Shown one piece after another: positions 7,051 to 15,495 of a DNA stretch of 42,746 bases. The notes beneath the pieces were generated by a model, which worked only from the letters and a program-made list of their open reading frames with translations, ran no database searches and was not told the DNA's origin. Both the position numbers and the translations under genes were made by a program. The stretch is from Stygiolobus sp037389425. Lineage in GTDB: Archaea > Thermoproteota > Thermoprotei_A > Sulfolobales > Sulfolobaceae. The stretch's first letter is position 1. Each line of letters opens with the position of its first letter. The stretch spans positions 1-42,746 of the forward strand of contig NZ_JBBHKR010000043.1 of the NCBI RefSeq assembly GCF_037389425.1, read 5' to 3'.

Positions 7051-8030
7051 ATCTTCCAGTACTCCCTTAAGATCCTTTTTTCTGTAGAGAGGAATTCCGC
7101 AAATTTACTTCTCGTTCTATCAGCACTTTTAGTACCCGCATAGTCCTTTTTCTCACCCTCTAACCCCTCTACAAAAGCCTTTATGCCCCTCTTCAAACCT
7201 ACGCTATACCCACCCTCTAATACGGCGTAAAACTTGTTTCTATGTCCTAAAATGCCTAACGCATTATAAGTCCTTTCGGTAGCCCTAATACTAGCCAATC
7301 CGTCATCTTCGAAGGCGTCAAAACCGGCTGAAAATGCTATGAGTGTCGGTTTAAAGTCGTCTAATATTGATTGGATTATAGGGAATAAATCCTCATATAA
7401 ATCATCCCCAGCCAGTGGTGGTAAAAGGAGATTAACCTTTGTACCTTTAGCTTCTCCCCCACCTATCATGTCAGGAAAACCGGTCCCAGGGTAAAGGGTA
7501 TGAGGATCTTGATGAATATCTATGTGCACGACATCTGGGTTTTCCCAGAAGATTTCTTGTGTACCGTTGCCATAATGAACGTCAAAGTCTATGATAGCTA
7601 CTCTTTTCAACTTCAATTTCAAGATGGGGTAAGCTATGTTGTTAAAGATACAAAAACCTAAAGTAGGTGCTCCTAAAGCTCTACCTGATTTACCCGCGTG
7701 ATGACCCGGAGGGCGAACTAAAGCAAAACCCTTATTTTTATATGCTGTTAACGCTCCGCCTAACGCTAACAATGCAGAATTCCACGTGTGTTCGTTAGTA
7801 TATGTATCGGCGTCTAACCATTCTCCTCTCTTGGAAGATAATTTTACTAGATTTACGTAGTTATCGTCATGAACGACTTTTGGCTCGTCCTCACCTACTT
7901 GATCTGGAGAGATAATAGGATTCTCTTTCAGGACTGACAACACAGTCTTTAATCTTTCGGGATTCTCAGCGTGACTAGAGGGATGTTGATGAAGAAGATA
8001 TGTCTCGGAGTAAACTAGTGGTATTTTCAT
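7047..8030 (-). CDS. Histone deacetylase/AcuC-family hydrolase
   Basis: 327 residues with the arginase/deacetylase fold of the HDAC, AcuC and acetylpolyamine amidohydrolase family. Motifs: RPPGHHAG with the tandem H110-H111 that polarises water; DFDVHYGNGTQ with zinc ligands D150 and H152; SAGFDAFEDD with the third ligand D238; and FNNIAYP. All catalytic residues are kept, so it should remove acetyl (or other acyl) groups from lysine or polyamine. In Sulfolobales a likely target would be an acetylated chromatin protein such as Alba, but that is inference. It starts leaderless from a TATA box at 8054-8061 and is divergent from pepQ. Confidence 0.88.
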   Translation of the reverse strand: MKIPLVYSETYLLHQHPSSHAENPERLKTVLSVLKENPIISPDQVGEDEPKVVHDDNYVNLVKLSSKRGEWLDADTYTNEHTWNSALLALGGALTAYKNKGFALVRPPGHHAGKSGRALGAPTLGFCIFNNIAYPILKLKLKRVAIIDFDVHYGNGTQEIFWENPDVVHIDIHQDPHTLYPGTGFPDMIGGGEAKGTKVNLLLPPLAGDDLYEDLFPIIQSILDDFKPTLIAFSAGFDAFEDDGLASIRATERTYNALGILGHRNKFYAVLEGGYSVGLKRGIKAFVEGLEGEKKDYAGTKSADRTRSKFAEFLSTEKRILREYWKI

Positions 8031-8035
8031 TTACT

Positions 8036-8061
8036 TTAATACTTTCTCCCTGAGAATAAAA
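8036..8061. promoter_or_regulatory. Interlocked divergent promoters, HDAC-like gene and pepQ
   Basis: Only 35 bp separate the two start codons. TTTAATAC at 8036-8043 is about 27 bp before the pepQ ATG (8066). GAATAAAA at 8054-8061, read on the minus strand as TTTTATTC, is about 27 bp before the HDAC-like ATG (8030). The two pre-initiation complexes would overlap. Confidence 0.5.
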
Positions 8062-8065
8062 GTGT

Positions 8066-9127
8066 ATGAATAGAGTGGCAAAAGTAAAGGAGTTAATGGT
8101 TAAAAACAACGTTGACTACATGTTGCTAGGTCCCGGAAGTAATATGTTCTATTTAAGTGGGTTCTCAGAAGAACAGATGGAAAGACCTTTATTTCTTATC
8201 ATTAGTCAATGGGACACTTACTTTTTAGCTCCGAAAATTTACGAGGAACAGCTTGAAAAACTGAACTTTAACGTGGTTTCTTATAACGATGGAGAAAACC
8301 CCTACAAAAAGCTGAATATAGAGAAAGGTAAAAGTATAGCTATTGACGACACGCTATGGTCTGCCTTCACCATAGACATTTTAGATTCGTTTTCTCCTTC
8401 TCGCCTAATAAAGGCTAGTAATATAATGAGAGAGGTAAGAATAATTAAAGATGATGAGGAGATCGCCATTATGAAAGAGGGACTTAAGATCGCCGAAAAG
8501 TCCTTCCTTGAGACATTAGAAATGGCAAAAGAGGGAGTGACGGAGAGAGAAATCTCTACATACTTAGTACACAGGTTTATCGAAAACGGAGCTGACGGAT
8601 ATTCATTCGAACCTATCATAACTTCCGGGAGTAATACATCGATGCCCCACCTCCGTTCTACCAGTAAGAAAGTTAGAAACGGTGAGGTTATAATATTCGA
8701 CTTTGGCGTGAAATACAAAGGATACTCAACAGATACTACGAGAGTCGCCTTTTTAGGAACTCCTACCGAGGAAGTAAAGAAGATTTATGAGGTAGTCAAG
8801 GAAGCTCAAGCGAAAGCTGAAGAATCCACAAGAGAAGGTATAAAAGCTTGCGAAGTTGACAAGATTGCTAGAGGACTAATATCTTACTACGGATATGGAG
8901 ACAAATTTATTCATAGAACTGGCCACGGCATAGGAATAGACGTTCATGAAGAACCTTATATATCTCCCGACAACAAGAGAAACTTACAAAATAACATGAC
9001 GTTCACTATCGAGCCTGGGATATACCTTCCTGGAAAGTTCGGCATAAGGATTGAAGATATGGTTTACATTAAAAACGGAAAGTCTGTAATCATGAATGAG
9101 CTCGAGAAAGAGATATTTAGGATCTAA
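8066..9127 (+). CDS. pepQ: Xaa-Pro dipeptidase/aminopeptidase P (M24 family)
   Basis: 353 residues. The N-terminal creatinase-like domain (to about 120) is followed by a pita-bread M24 domain carrying the full dinuclear metal site: D212 (IFDFG), D223 (STDTTR), H287 (RTGHGIG), E316 (TIEPGIY) and E330 (RIEDM). It hydrolyses X-Pro bonds in dipeptides or at peptide N-termini in the cytoplasm, finishing protein turnover. Length and motif order are standard for archaeal prolidase. The start fits a leaderless promoter at 8036-8043. Its last 4 bp overlap the convergent aminotransferase gene. Confidence 0.9.
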   Translation: MNRVAKVKELMVKNNVDYMLLGPGSNMFYLSGFSEEQMERPLFLIISQWDTYFLAPKIYEEQLEKLNFNVVSYNDGENPYKKLNIEKGKSIAIDDTLWSAFTIDILDSFSPSRLIKASNIMREVRIIKDDEEIAIMKEGLKIAEKSFLETLEMAKEGVTEREISTYLVHRFIENGADGYSFEPIITSGSNTSMPHLRSTSKKVRNGEVIIFDFGVKYKGYSTDTTRVAFLGTPTEEVKKIYEVVKEAQAKAEESTREGIKACEVDKIARGLISYYGYGDKFIHRTGHGIGIDVHEEPYISPDNKRNLQNNMTFTIEPGIYLPGKFGIRIEDMVYIKNGKSVIMNELEKEIFRI

Positions 9128-10263
9128 GCGTATAACCATGCTTTTTTAAGTCTCTTTACACCTTCAACTATTTGTTCCTCTGTAGCTACAGATACGCTTA
9201 ACCTAGCCATCGTCTCACCGCCTCTTAAGAAGAAAGTCCTTGCCGGAACGAAGCTGAGCCCTAGTTTCACCGCTTCTAAAAACACTTTCCATGAGTCCTT
9301 CTTTAAGTCTAATAGTAGAAAGAACCCGCATTTTGGAGGGTTAAAGTCTTTAAAACCTTCGTTTTGAAGCGAATCTGTAAGGACACTCATCTTCTTTCTG
9401 TAATGCTCCGATAACGATTTCATCCTACTTGTCACGATACCTTTTCTTATAAGCCTAGCTACAACGTATTGATTTATCGTAGAAGTTGAGAAGTCCATTT
9501 GCTCCAGTAAAGCCAGTTTTTGTGATATATCCTCCCTAGCTATAACAAACCCTATCCTTAATCCAGGGGCTATTATTTTACTGAAAGAACTGATGTAAAT
9601 AACCCTACCTTCTTTATCGAAATACTTGATAGGTTTTGGAGTACTTCCAGCTATGGGCTTATAAGGATCATCCTCAAGGATATAAAAATCGTATTTACTT
9701 GCCAGCTCCACTAACTTTTTCCTTCTCTCCTCACATAAGTTAACTCCTGCAGGATTATGACAATTTGGTATAACATAAAGGAGCTTTATCTTCACTATCT
9801 TCAATAACATCTCAAGTTCATCGACATTAATTCCGTTTGAGTCTAAAGAAATTGGAACTACTACATTACTTCTCAGCTTAAGAGGAGTAAAGGTTTCGAC
9901 AAAAGTAGGGTTTTCTACAGCTATTGTGTCGTTTTCGAGGAAGTACTTAGCTAATAACTCCATAGCATGTTGAGCTCCGCTCGTAACTACTATTTCGCTT
10001 TCTTTGGCTGATAAGTCGAGAGACGGTAATAAGATGTTTTTTATTTCCTTTATTAACTCCTCTTGACCACCAGCACCAGGGTAAAAGAGAACTTTACTTC
10101 CGTATTCATCAATTACTTCTTCATAAGCTTCCTTTATTTCCTTCAGAGGCATAACTCTTGGATCTGGCGTCCCACTAGCTAAGTTTATTTCAACCTTCTT
10201 AGCTGTTTGTGAGCCTAATTCTACCGGCGACAATTCTATTTCTTTTCCGATTCTGGAGACCAT
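9124..10263 (-). CDS. PLP-dependent aminotransferase, class I/II (2-aminoadipate aminotransferase-like)
   Basis: 379 residues, fold-type I aminotransferase. The Schiff-base lysine is K229 in SSFSKIIAPGLRIGF, with the phosphate-binding Ser/Lys/Arg around it. NPAG (170-173), LEDDPY (196-201) and R236 are standard cofactor and carboxylate contacts. It resembles archaeal LysN/ArAT and MocR-type C-terminal domains, which transaminate aminoadipate, aromatic or branched amino acids with 2-oxoglutarate. Substrate is not certain. The ATG at 10261-10263 has a GGTGAGG site about 7 nt upstream, inside the end of the ornithine cyclodeaminase-like gene, which it overlaps by 28 bp. The two are therefore translated from one message. 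Confidence 0.85.
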   Translation of the reverse strand: MVSRIGKEIELSPVELGSQTAKKVEINLASGTPDPRVMPLKEIKEAYEEVIDEYGSKVLFYPGAGGQEELIKEIKNILLPSLDLSAKESEIVVTSGAQHAMELLAKYFLENDTIAVENPTFVETFTPLKLRSNVVVPISLDSNGINVDELEMLLKIVKIKLLYVIPNCHNPAGVNLCEERRKKLVELASKYDFYILEDDPYKPIAGSTPKPIKYFDKEGRVIYISSFSKIIAPGLRIGFVIAREDISQKLALLEQMDFSTSTINQYVVARLIRKGIVTSRMKSLSEHYRKKMSVLTDSLQNEGFKDFNPPKCGFFLLLDLKKDSWKVFLEAVKLGLSFVPARTFFLRGGETMARLSVSVATEEQIVEGVKRLKKAWLYA

Positions 10264-11189
10264 CTACCCCTCACCACTATTTCTGTACCCAAGCCTATTT
10301 TCTTAGCTTTTTCATATAATACTTTCATAACCGCTACGTCTTCCAGCCCTATCCCTAAGGATTTAAAAACTGTTATTTCGTCCTCGCTTTTCCTCTTTAT
10401 TTGCCCATCTATAACGGAAGAAATCGGTACAACTTTATCCCAGTCTAACATCTTCATTTTATCTGCTAAAATTAGGTCTCCCGCCTCTTCCTTAGCTTGT
10501 TGTAGATCTTCAACAACTATCAAAGATGCTACTTTGAGGACTTCTGGAAACAATTCCACCCTTTCTGGTAAATTAGATCCCATTGCGTTAATGTGAACAC
10601 CTTTCTCTAGAAATTCAGATTTGAGAAAAGGATCCTTTGAATTCGTCACGGTGACTATCACTTCTGCATCTTTACACGCATCTTTGTAATCCTTGGCTTT
10701 TATCACGTTAAAGCCGTCCTTAAGCAACTGTTTCACTTCTAACTCTAGCTTCTCTTTGCTAAACACTTTAATAGTAACACCTTTCTTCAGTTCATGAAAT
10801 GCTCTAACTTGGAATTGACCTTGTCTCCCGAGACCTATAACCGTAATGTGAGAATAACTTGGTTTTGCTAGATAGTCAGCTGCAATTACTGAAATAACTC
10901 CCGTTCTAATTCTGGTCAGAAGATCCGCCTCAGTTATTAACAATAACTCCCCGTTCTCGTCAAAGAGCATAGAAATGAAAGAACCTTTGAGAAATACTTT
11001 AAAGCCTAAATAACTGTCTATGCCACCCGCTTGATAAGTTAGTACACTACCGTGATACGACGTTCTCACCCTTTTCGTATTAGCGGCGAGACCAGAATTC
11101 AATTGTTTAAAAGCTCTGACTAGTGAATCATAAACTTCCCTATAGTTTAACACCTTTTCAACGTCATTCTCTCGGAGCAGTAATGCCAT
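10236..11189 (-). CDS. Ornithine cyclodeaminase/mu-crystallin family dehydrogenase
   Basis: 317 residues. An N-terminal substrate platform (about 1-110, with K64-like KRVRTSYHG and FKVFLKG segments) is followed by a Rossmann domain, ITVIGLGRQGQFQVRAFHEL, that binds NAD(P). The family includes ornithine cyclodeaminase, alanine dehydrogenase of archaea, and L-lysine cyclodeaminase/ketimine reductase. It is co-transcribed with the aminotransferase at 9124, overlapping by 28 bp. The pair suggests metabolism of one amino or imino acid, for example reduction of a cyclic imine made by the transaminase. The exact substrate cannot be read from sequence. Confidence 0.85.
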   Translation of the reverse strand: MALLLRENDVEKVLNYREVYDSLVRAFKQLNSGLAANTKRVRTSYHGSVLTYQAGGIDSYLGFKVFLKGSFISMLFDENGELLLITEADLLTRIRTGVISVIAADYLAKPSYSHITVIGLGRQGQFQVRAFHELKKGVTIKVFSKEKLELEVKQLLKDGFNVIKAKDYKDACKDAEVIVTVTNSKDPFLKSEFLEKGVHINAMGSNLPERVELFPEVLKVASLIVVEDLQQAKEEAGDLILADKMKMLDWDKVVPISSVIDGQIKRKSEDEITVFKSLGIGLEDVAVMKVLYEKAKKIGLGTEIVVRGRWSPESEKK

Positions 11190-11217
11190 TTAGTCCCTAT
11201 TATCTTATGCCTTTCTG

Positions 11218-11225
11218 CTTAAAAG
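11218..11225 (+). promoter_or_regulatory. TATA box of wHTH gene
   Basis: CTTAAAAG is centred about 28 bp before the ATG at 11250. Confidence 0.4.
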
Positions 11226-11249
11226 TAAAACTAATATAATTTTTCAATT

Positions 11250-11564
11250 ATGGAATTAACCCCGAGGTTACAAGATATTATCTCAATTTTAAAAGAAAGG
11301 GGAACCGTAAATCTAAAAGATCTAGCCCTAGAACTTAAAATATCTCCAAAGACAGCTAAGGGTTACGCAAGGGAATTGTATCGGCTTGGTTTTGTAGAAA
11401 TAGATGAAAATGATAACCTAAAGTTGAAGAACGAGAACCCTGATAGTGTAGAACATCTAAAGAAGACTGTCGAGATCCACGATAATGAAATAGCTTTACT
11501 CAAGAAAGAAATTGAACAACTAAAAGAGGAAATAACAAGACTTAAAAAAGCCCCTAAGAAGTAA
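11250..11564 (+). CDS. Winged-helix DNA-binding protein with C-terminal coiled coil
   Basis: 104 residues. Residues 5-58 form a winged helix: the predicted recognition helix is SPKTAKGYARELYRLG and the wing is FVEIDENDNLKLK. Residues 68-100 show heptad spacing of Leu/Ile in a charged segment (HLKKTV...LLKKEIEQLKEEITRL), indicating a dimeric coiled coil. A transcription regulator or chromatin-associated protein is likely; there is no ligand domain. It is divergent from the ornithine cyclodeaminase/aminotransferase pair, which it might control. Its 3' end overlaps by 11 bp the end of the convergent glycosyltransferase. Confidence 0.75.
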   Translation: MELTPRLQDIISILKERGTVNLKDLALELKISPKTAKGYARELYRLGFVEIDENDNLKLKNENPDSVEHLKKTVEIHDNEIALLKKEIEQLKEEITRLKKAPKK

Positions 11565-12237
11565 GCCCTAAGGATAGTTTCATGACATAAGAAAGCCATC
11601 TTAACATTTTTCCGTTATCAAGCTTACTATTCCCTTTTTCTCTATCTCGGAATATTATCGGAACTTCAACAATCCGTAAATTATTCCTCAACACTTTGTA
11701 TATAGCACAAATTTGAAACTCATAACCACCAGCGTTCTGGCAAGATGAAACGACTTCAACAGCTTTAGCACTATAGACTCTATAACCCGAAGTGTTATCC
11801 TGAACTGGAGAACGAAGAAGTATCCTAGTGATCAAATTCGCCCCCTTACTTATGATTTTTCTTTTCAAAGGCCAGTTTTCGATCTTTCCGCCTTGTATGT
11901 ACCTAGAGCCTATAACTAGATCAGTGTTCAAACTGGCGTTAAACATTGAAGGTAAGAAAGAGGGATCGTGACTGAGGTCTGCGTCCATAGTAGCGATATG
12001 TGACAGCCCCATCTCAACAGCCTTTCTTAACCCAAACCTCAAGGCACTTCCTAGACCTCTCTCGTTCGTTCTTACAAACACTACTGCACCCATCTGCTTA
12101 GCTATTTCTGCAGTATTATCCCCACTATTATCATCAACTACAATTACTACTACATCCTTTACCCTCTCCCTGATTTCCTTTATCAACACCTTAATGTTGT
12201 CAGCTTCATTATACGTTGGGACTACTACTCCGTACAT
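11554..12237 (-). CDS. Dolichol-phosphate mannose synthase-like glycosyltransferase (GT2)
   Basis: About 227 residues from the ATG at 12237; an in-frame GTG at 12261 is less likely because the protein then gains a non-conserved tail before VVVPTYNEADN. Motifs: VPTYNEADNI, VVDDNSGDNT, MDADLSHDP (metal and sugar binding), GSRYIQGG, and DNTSGYRVY. These are the hallmarks of dolichol-phosphate mannose/glucose synthases, which charge the polyprenyl phosphate carrier for N-glycan and lipid glycosylation at the inner face of the membrane. No membrane segments follow, so it is the short DPM1 type. It overlaps the PUA-domain gene upstream, with which it is probably co-transcribed. Confidence 0.85.
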   Translation of the reverse strand: MYGVVVPTYNEADNIKVLIKEIRERVKDVVVIVVDDNSGDNTAEIAKQMGAVVFVRTNERGLGSALRFGLRKAVEMGLSHIATMDADLSHDPSFLPSMFNASLNTDLVIGSRYIQGGKIENWPLKRKIISKGANLITRILLRSPVQDNTSGYRVYSAKAVEVVSSCQNAGGYEFQICAIYKVLRNNLRIVEVPIIFRDREKGNSKLDNGKMLRWLSYVMKLSLGLTS

Positions 12238-12688
12238 TACACATTTCCCATATTTTGTCACTTACATAATGTAAATTTATTCCAAACTTTCCTTTCCTTT
12301 CAGCCATAGCTTTCTCCTTTGACATTACCACTTTTATTATGGATACGGGTAAACCGGTTTTTGTCTTTACCAAGACTATATCCCCCTCTTTACATTCACA
12401 ATCGTAACTTACAATTCCAGGGGCAAACAAGTCAGCACCTTTAACCACATGCTTCACCGCTCCTTCGTCAATAGTCACAGAAGATATATTCAACTTAAAC
12501 TTCTGTATCAAACATATTGTAGGAATGAGTTCCTCTGAGAAGAAAGATAGTAAACCATCTATGAAATAATATACTTCCTTTTTTTCCTTACCTATTTCCA
12601 CTTTACCGTCCAATTCCCAACCATACTTTTCTTTGACCCTAGATAAAAACTCCCTCTTATCCTTTTCAGACAACATATGCTTCTGCAA
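12209..12688 (-). CDS. PUA-domain RNA-binding protein
   Basis: 159 residues. An N-terminal domain (about 1-75) is followed by a PUA domain (about 76-152; VTIDEGAVKHVVKGADLFAPGIV, then GDIVLVKT and PVSIIKVVMS). PUA domains bind structured RNA; this arrangement resembles archaeal MCT-1/Tma20-like and tRNA-modification proteins, so a role in translation or RNA modification is likely. Start choice: a TTG at 12688 has GGTGA 8 nt upstream; an ATG four codons later has none. The SD lies at the very end of the molybdenum hydroxylase gene, 3 bp upstream, so the two genes share a message. It overlaps the glycosyltransferase downstream. Confidence 0.75.
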   Translation of the reverse strand: MQKHMLSEKDKREFLSRVKEKYGWELDGKVEIGKEKKEVYYFIDGLLSFFSEELIPTICLIQKFKLNISSVTIDEGAVKHVVKGADLFAPGIVSYDCECKEGDIVLVKTKTGLPVSIIKVVMSKEKAMAERKGKFGINLHYVSDKIWEMCNVRSSSPNV

Positions 12689-12691
12689 GAC

Positions 12692-14812
12692 TTACTTCAC
12701 CAGATCCTCAAATTTTACGGGCATTTTGTATATATACTTGCCTATACATTGTTCAATTGCATTAATAATTGCTGGAGTCGCAGCTACCGCTCCAGCCTCA
12801 CCTATTCCTTTACTACCAGTTGGATGCGGAGACTTACCGAAGGTAATATAATGCCACTCAATCTCAGGGACTTCCACGGCTGTAGGTAAAGGATACTCTG
12901 TAAAGTTAGAGTTTATCTGAACCCCATTATCGTTAAACACAACCCCTTCAAGTATAGCCTGAGAAATTCCTTGCAATATACCACCAATAGCCTGACCCTC
13001 TGCTAGCAAGGGATTTATTACCACACCTACATCATCAATAGCTATATACTTTGTTATCTTTACCTTACCCGTCTCGTCAACGGTTACCTTAGCTAAATGG
13101 ACACCATAAGGCGTTGTAGGTGGTGTGTTAACTTTATATACAGCTGTAAAGTCGAGACTTTCACCCATTGAATACGCGTTCCGGACTATATCATTAAATT
13201 TAACCTCTCTACCGTCTTTCTTATGTCTAACTTTCCCTTCAGTGTATTCTACCTCTTCTACATCCGCGTTGAGAAGTTTGGACCCTATTTCAATTAGTTT
13301 AGCCTTCAACTTTTCACTAGCTAAAATAACTGCCGAACCGCCAATTGTCACCGTTCTGCTTCCCCAAGTACCTATTCCGTCTTCAATAATCTCTGTATCA
13401 CCCCATCTTATCTCTATTTTTTCCATAGGTAACTGAAGGACATCTGCGGCAATCTGAACAAAAGCGGTAGGATCTCCTTGACCATGAGGACCGGTTCCAG
13501 TTACAAGAGTCACTTTGCCATCACTCTTGACATATATTCTTGCTACTTCCCAAGGCCCGAAAGCCGTGATTTCAACATATGTAGAAACACCTACACATCC
13601 ATCGCCCTCATTCTTCAACTTTTCGTAATAACTCTTTCCAATCTCAAGAAGTTTCTTAACATCACCACTATCGTAAGTAATGCCGAAAACGTTTTTGTAA
13701 GGCAACGAGTCTATTACGTTCTTTAACCTGATTTCGTATTGGTCTATTCCGAGTTCGTTTGCAACTATATTCACTATTCTCTCTATAAAGTAAGTACCTT
13801 CGGGTCTACCTGCACCGCGGTAAGACTGAGTGGGAGTTATGTTTGTGTGAACCGCGTAAGCGTCAATCTCGGCTCCGATCAGCTTATATAAACCCGGAAG
13901 CATTCTAACTGAGCTCTTTACATTACCTAGCTCATCGTCGTTCGCATCATAATACGGTGCACCTAGGTTTCCTACTAATCTTCCCTTTATACCTAAGATT
14001 GTTCCATCCTTCTTAACGGCAACTTGGAAATCAAGGAACTTGTCTCTCCCATGACCTGCAGATATCATTTCCTCAGTCCTTGTAGGGATCCACTTTAAGG
14101 GTTTTCTAGTAATGATCGCTAACTTGGCTAAAGCATATTCTTCTGGATGAGCAATGATCTTGCTTCCGAAAGCACCTCCGACGTCAGGTTGGATAACTCG
14201 GATGTTTTCCATTCCTAAGAAGCTTACTAAATTACGCCTCAAGTAATGAGCAGATTGTGTAGAAGAGTAGAAGGTTAACTTGGTACCGTCATAATATGCT
14301 ACGGCACCCCTTGTTTCTAAAGGAGAAGCGATTACCCTCTGATTGTAAAGTCTTCCAGATATTACCTTGTCAGCCTCCCTAAAGGCTTTCTCAACATCTC
14401 CACCTTTCCATGTTTCTTTATAAGCAATGTTACTCTCTAACTTAGAGTACACTTTTACATGATCCTTTAAAGCCTCTTCTGGATCCAAGACATATTGAAG
14501 AGGCTCATACTCAACTTCAATACTCTCCAACATGTCATATGCTTCATATCTGTCCTTAGCAATTACTGCCGCAATAGGCTGACCCACGTAAGTAACCTCT
14601 TGTGAAGCTATCGGAAAGTCCTTTCCAGGATTTATGTCCTCACCAGTATACACACCTTGAGTTTTCCTAACCCTTATCCTAGCATGAGGGACTGTGCTCC
14701 TAAGAAAGGCAACAAATAACATCCCTGGAAATTCGATATCATCTACGTAGACTCCTTTACCCGTAATTAACCTTACATCTTCAACTCTCTTTATTGGTTT
14801 ACCAACGTACAT
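12692..14812 (-). CDS. Molybdenum hydroxylase large subunit (aldehyde/xanthine oxidase family)
   Basis: 706 residues. The a/b hammerhead domain (about 1-110, GKPIKRVEDVRLITGKG, FLRSTVPHARIRV) precedes the molybdopterin-binding part: GGAFGSK, QSYRGAGRPEGTYF, GTGPHGQGD and KGIGEAGAVAATPAI, whose Glu is the base that activates the molybdenum-bound water. In Sulfolobales the best-known member is glyceraldehyde dehydrogenase (CutA/B/C) of the branched Entner-Doudoroff pathway, but CO- and purine-type enzymes share these motifs. The FAD-binding medium and 2Fe-2S small subunits are not next to it, so partners must be encoded elsewhere. A TATA-like box lies near 14836-14843 (TTTTTAATT on the minus strand). 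First gene of a minus-strand set with PUA and GT2. Confidence 0.85.
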   Translation of the reverse strand: MYVGKPIKRVEDVRLITGKGVYVDDIEFPGMLFVAFLRSTVPHARIRVRKTQGVYTGEDINPGKDFPIASQEVTYVGQPIAAVIAKDRYEAYDMLESIEVEYEPLQYVLDPEEALKDHVKVYSKLESNIAYKETWKGGDVEKAFREADKVISGRLYNQRVIASPLETRGAVAYYDGTKLTFYSSTQSAHYLRRNLVSFLGMENIRVIQPDVGGAFGSKIIAHPEEYALAKLAIITRKPLKWIPTRTEEMISAGHGRDKFLDFQVAVKKDGTILGIKGRLVGNLGAPYYDANDDELGNVKSSVRMLPGLYKLIGAEIDAYAVHTNITPTQSYRGAGRPEGTYFIERIVNIVANELGIDQYEIRLKNVIDSLPYKNVFGITYDSGDVKKLLEIGKSYYEKLKNEGDGCVGVSTYVEITAFGPWEVARIYVKSDGKVTLVTGTGPHGQGDPTAFVQIAADVLQLPMEKIEIRWGDTEIIEDGIGTWGSRTVTIGGSAVILASEKLKAKLIEIGSKLLNADVEEVEYTEGKVRHKKDGREVKFNDIVRNAYSMGESLDFTAVYKVNTPPTTPYGVHLAKVTVDETGKVKITKYIAIDDVGVVINPLLAEGQAIGGILQGISQAILEGVVFNDNGVQINSNFTEYPLPTAVEVPEIEWHYITFGKSPHPTGSKGIGEAGAVAATPAIINAIEQCIGKYIYKMPVKFEDLVK

Positions 14813-14876
14813 ATCATATTTTTAAATGTCAGTAAATTAAAAACTCTAGCATTAAAGTAAGTTAACGAAAGTGCGA

Positions 14877-15065
14877 TTAATTCAAAGAATTTTGAACATA
14901 ATGAAAGTACCTACCATGTCTGGTTATTTTATTTTCCTTCATTAACTGTATTAGGGCATCGTTTACCTCTGGTGCTGGTCTGTTCACTAACTTCAGTAGC
15001 TCGTTAAAGGTTATCCACCCCTTCTCTTTCATTAGTCTCTCCACTTCATCTTTCACTGAACTCAT
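14877..15065 (-). CDS. Small winged-helix-type protein, 62 aa
   Basis: 62 residues predicted as a compact helix-turn-helix: DEVERLMKEKG, ITFNELLKLVN, APEVNDALIQLMKENKI, then a short wing (TRHGRYFHYV). It is a plausible single-domain DNA-binding regulator or RNA-polymerase/TFE-like helper. I do not recognise an exact family. It stands alone, 65 bp before the molybdenum hydroxylase gene on the same strand, and could regulate it. A TATA-like TTTTTTAAC on the minus strand lies near 15090-15098. Confidence 0.6.
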   Translation of the reverse strand: MSSVKDEVERLMKEKGWITFNELLKLVNRPAPEVNDALIQLMKENKITRHGRYFHYVQNSLN

Positions 15066-15135
15066 GCTAAGCTAAAGAAGTAACAACAGTTAAAAAATAC
15101 ACATAAAACAGAGCTTGCATAGATGTTAAACAATT

Positions 15136-15495
15136 ATGAAGCTCTATTTTCCTATACTGGCTTCAGACGTAACAATAATTTTAGGTACAATACTCTTGCT
15201 CAATAAAGTCCCTTTTTTAATCACTGTTGGTAGTATAATAGACATAGTTTTGCTTACCATTGCCGCTTACCTAATTTATAAGGGCATAAAATATTCGGAT
15301 GTTCTGGGATTTGTCTTAAGTATAATTCAAATTCTAGGTAATTCTACTGATCCAGTTCATTTGAGAGCACTGAACGAGTTTGGCACAACATTATACTTGT
15401 CTATTTTAGACATCTTAATGGTGTTGTCATTTTACGTGTTTCCCCTAACCTACATAACTATGTTTCTTATAAAGAGAAAAAATCCCGTCACTTAA
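15136..15495 (+). CDS. Small integral membrane protein, 119 aa
   Basis: Unrecognised. 119 residues with about four hydrophobic segments (about 5-20, 28-48, 54-68 and 90-114) and few charges outside a C-terminal KRKN tail, so it should be an inner-membrane protein with a short Lys/Arg-rich cytoplasmic end. No metal or transport motif is visible. A weak TATA-like CATAAAAC lies about 28 bp before the ATG. Its 3' end overlaps the convergent GAT-QueC gene by 4 bp. Confidence 0.55.
   Translation: MKLYFPILASDVTIILGTILLLNKVPFLITVGSIIDIVLLTIAAYLIYKGIKYSDVLGFVLSIIQILGNSTDPVHLRALNEFGTTLYLSILDILMVLSFYVFPLTYITMFLIKRKNPVT

Noticed and set aside
12677..12889. Plus-strand open frames across the molybdenum hydroxylase 3' end
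   Set aside because: They are antisense to well-supported coding sequence and lack any recognisable protein pattern.
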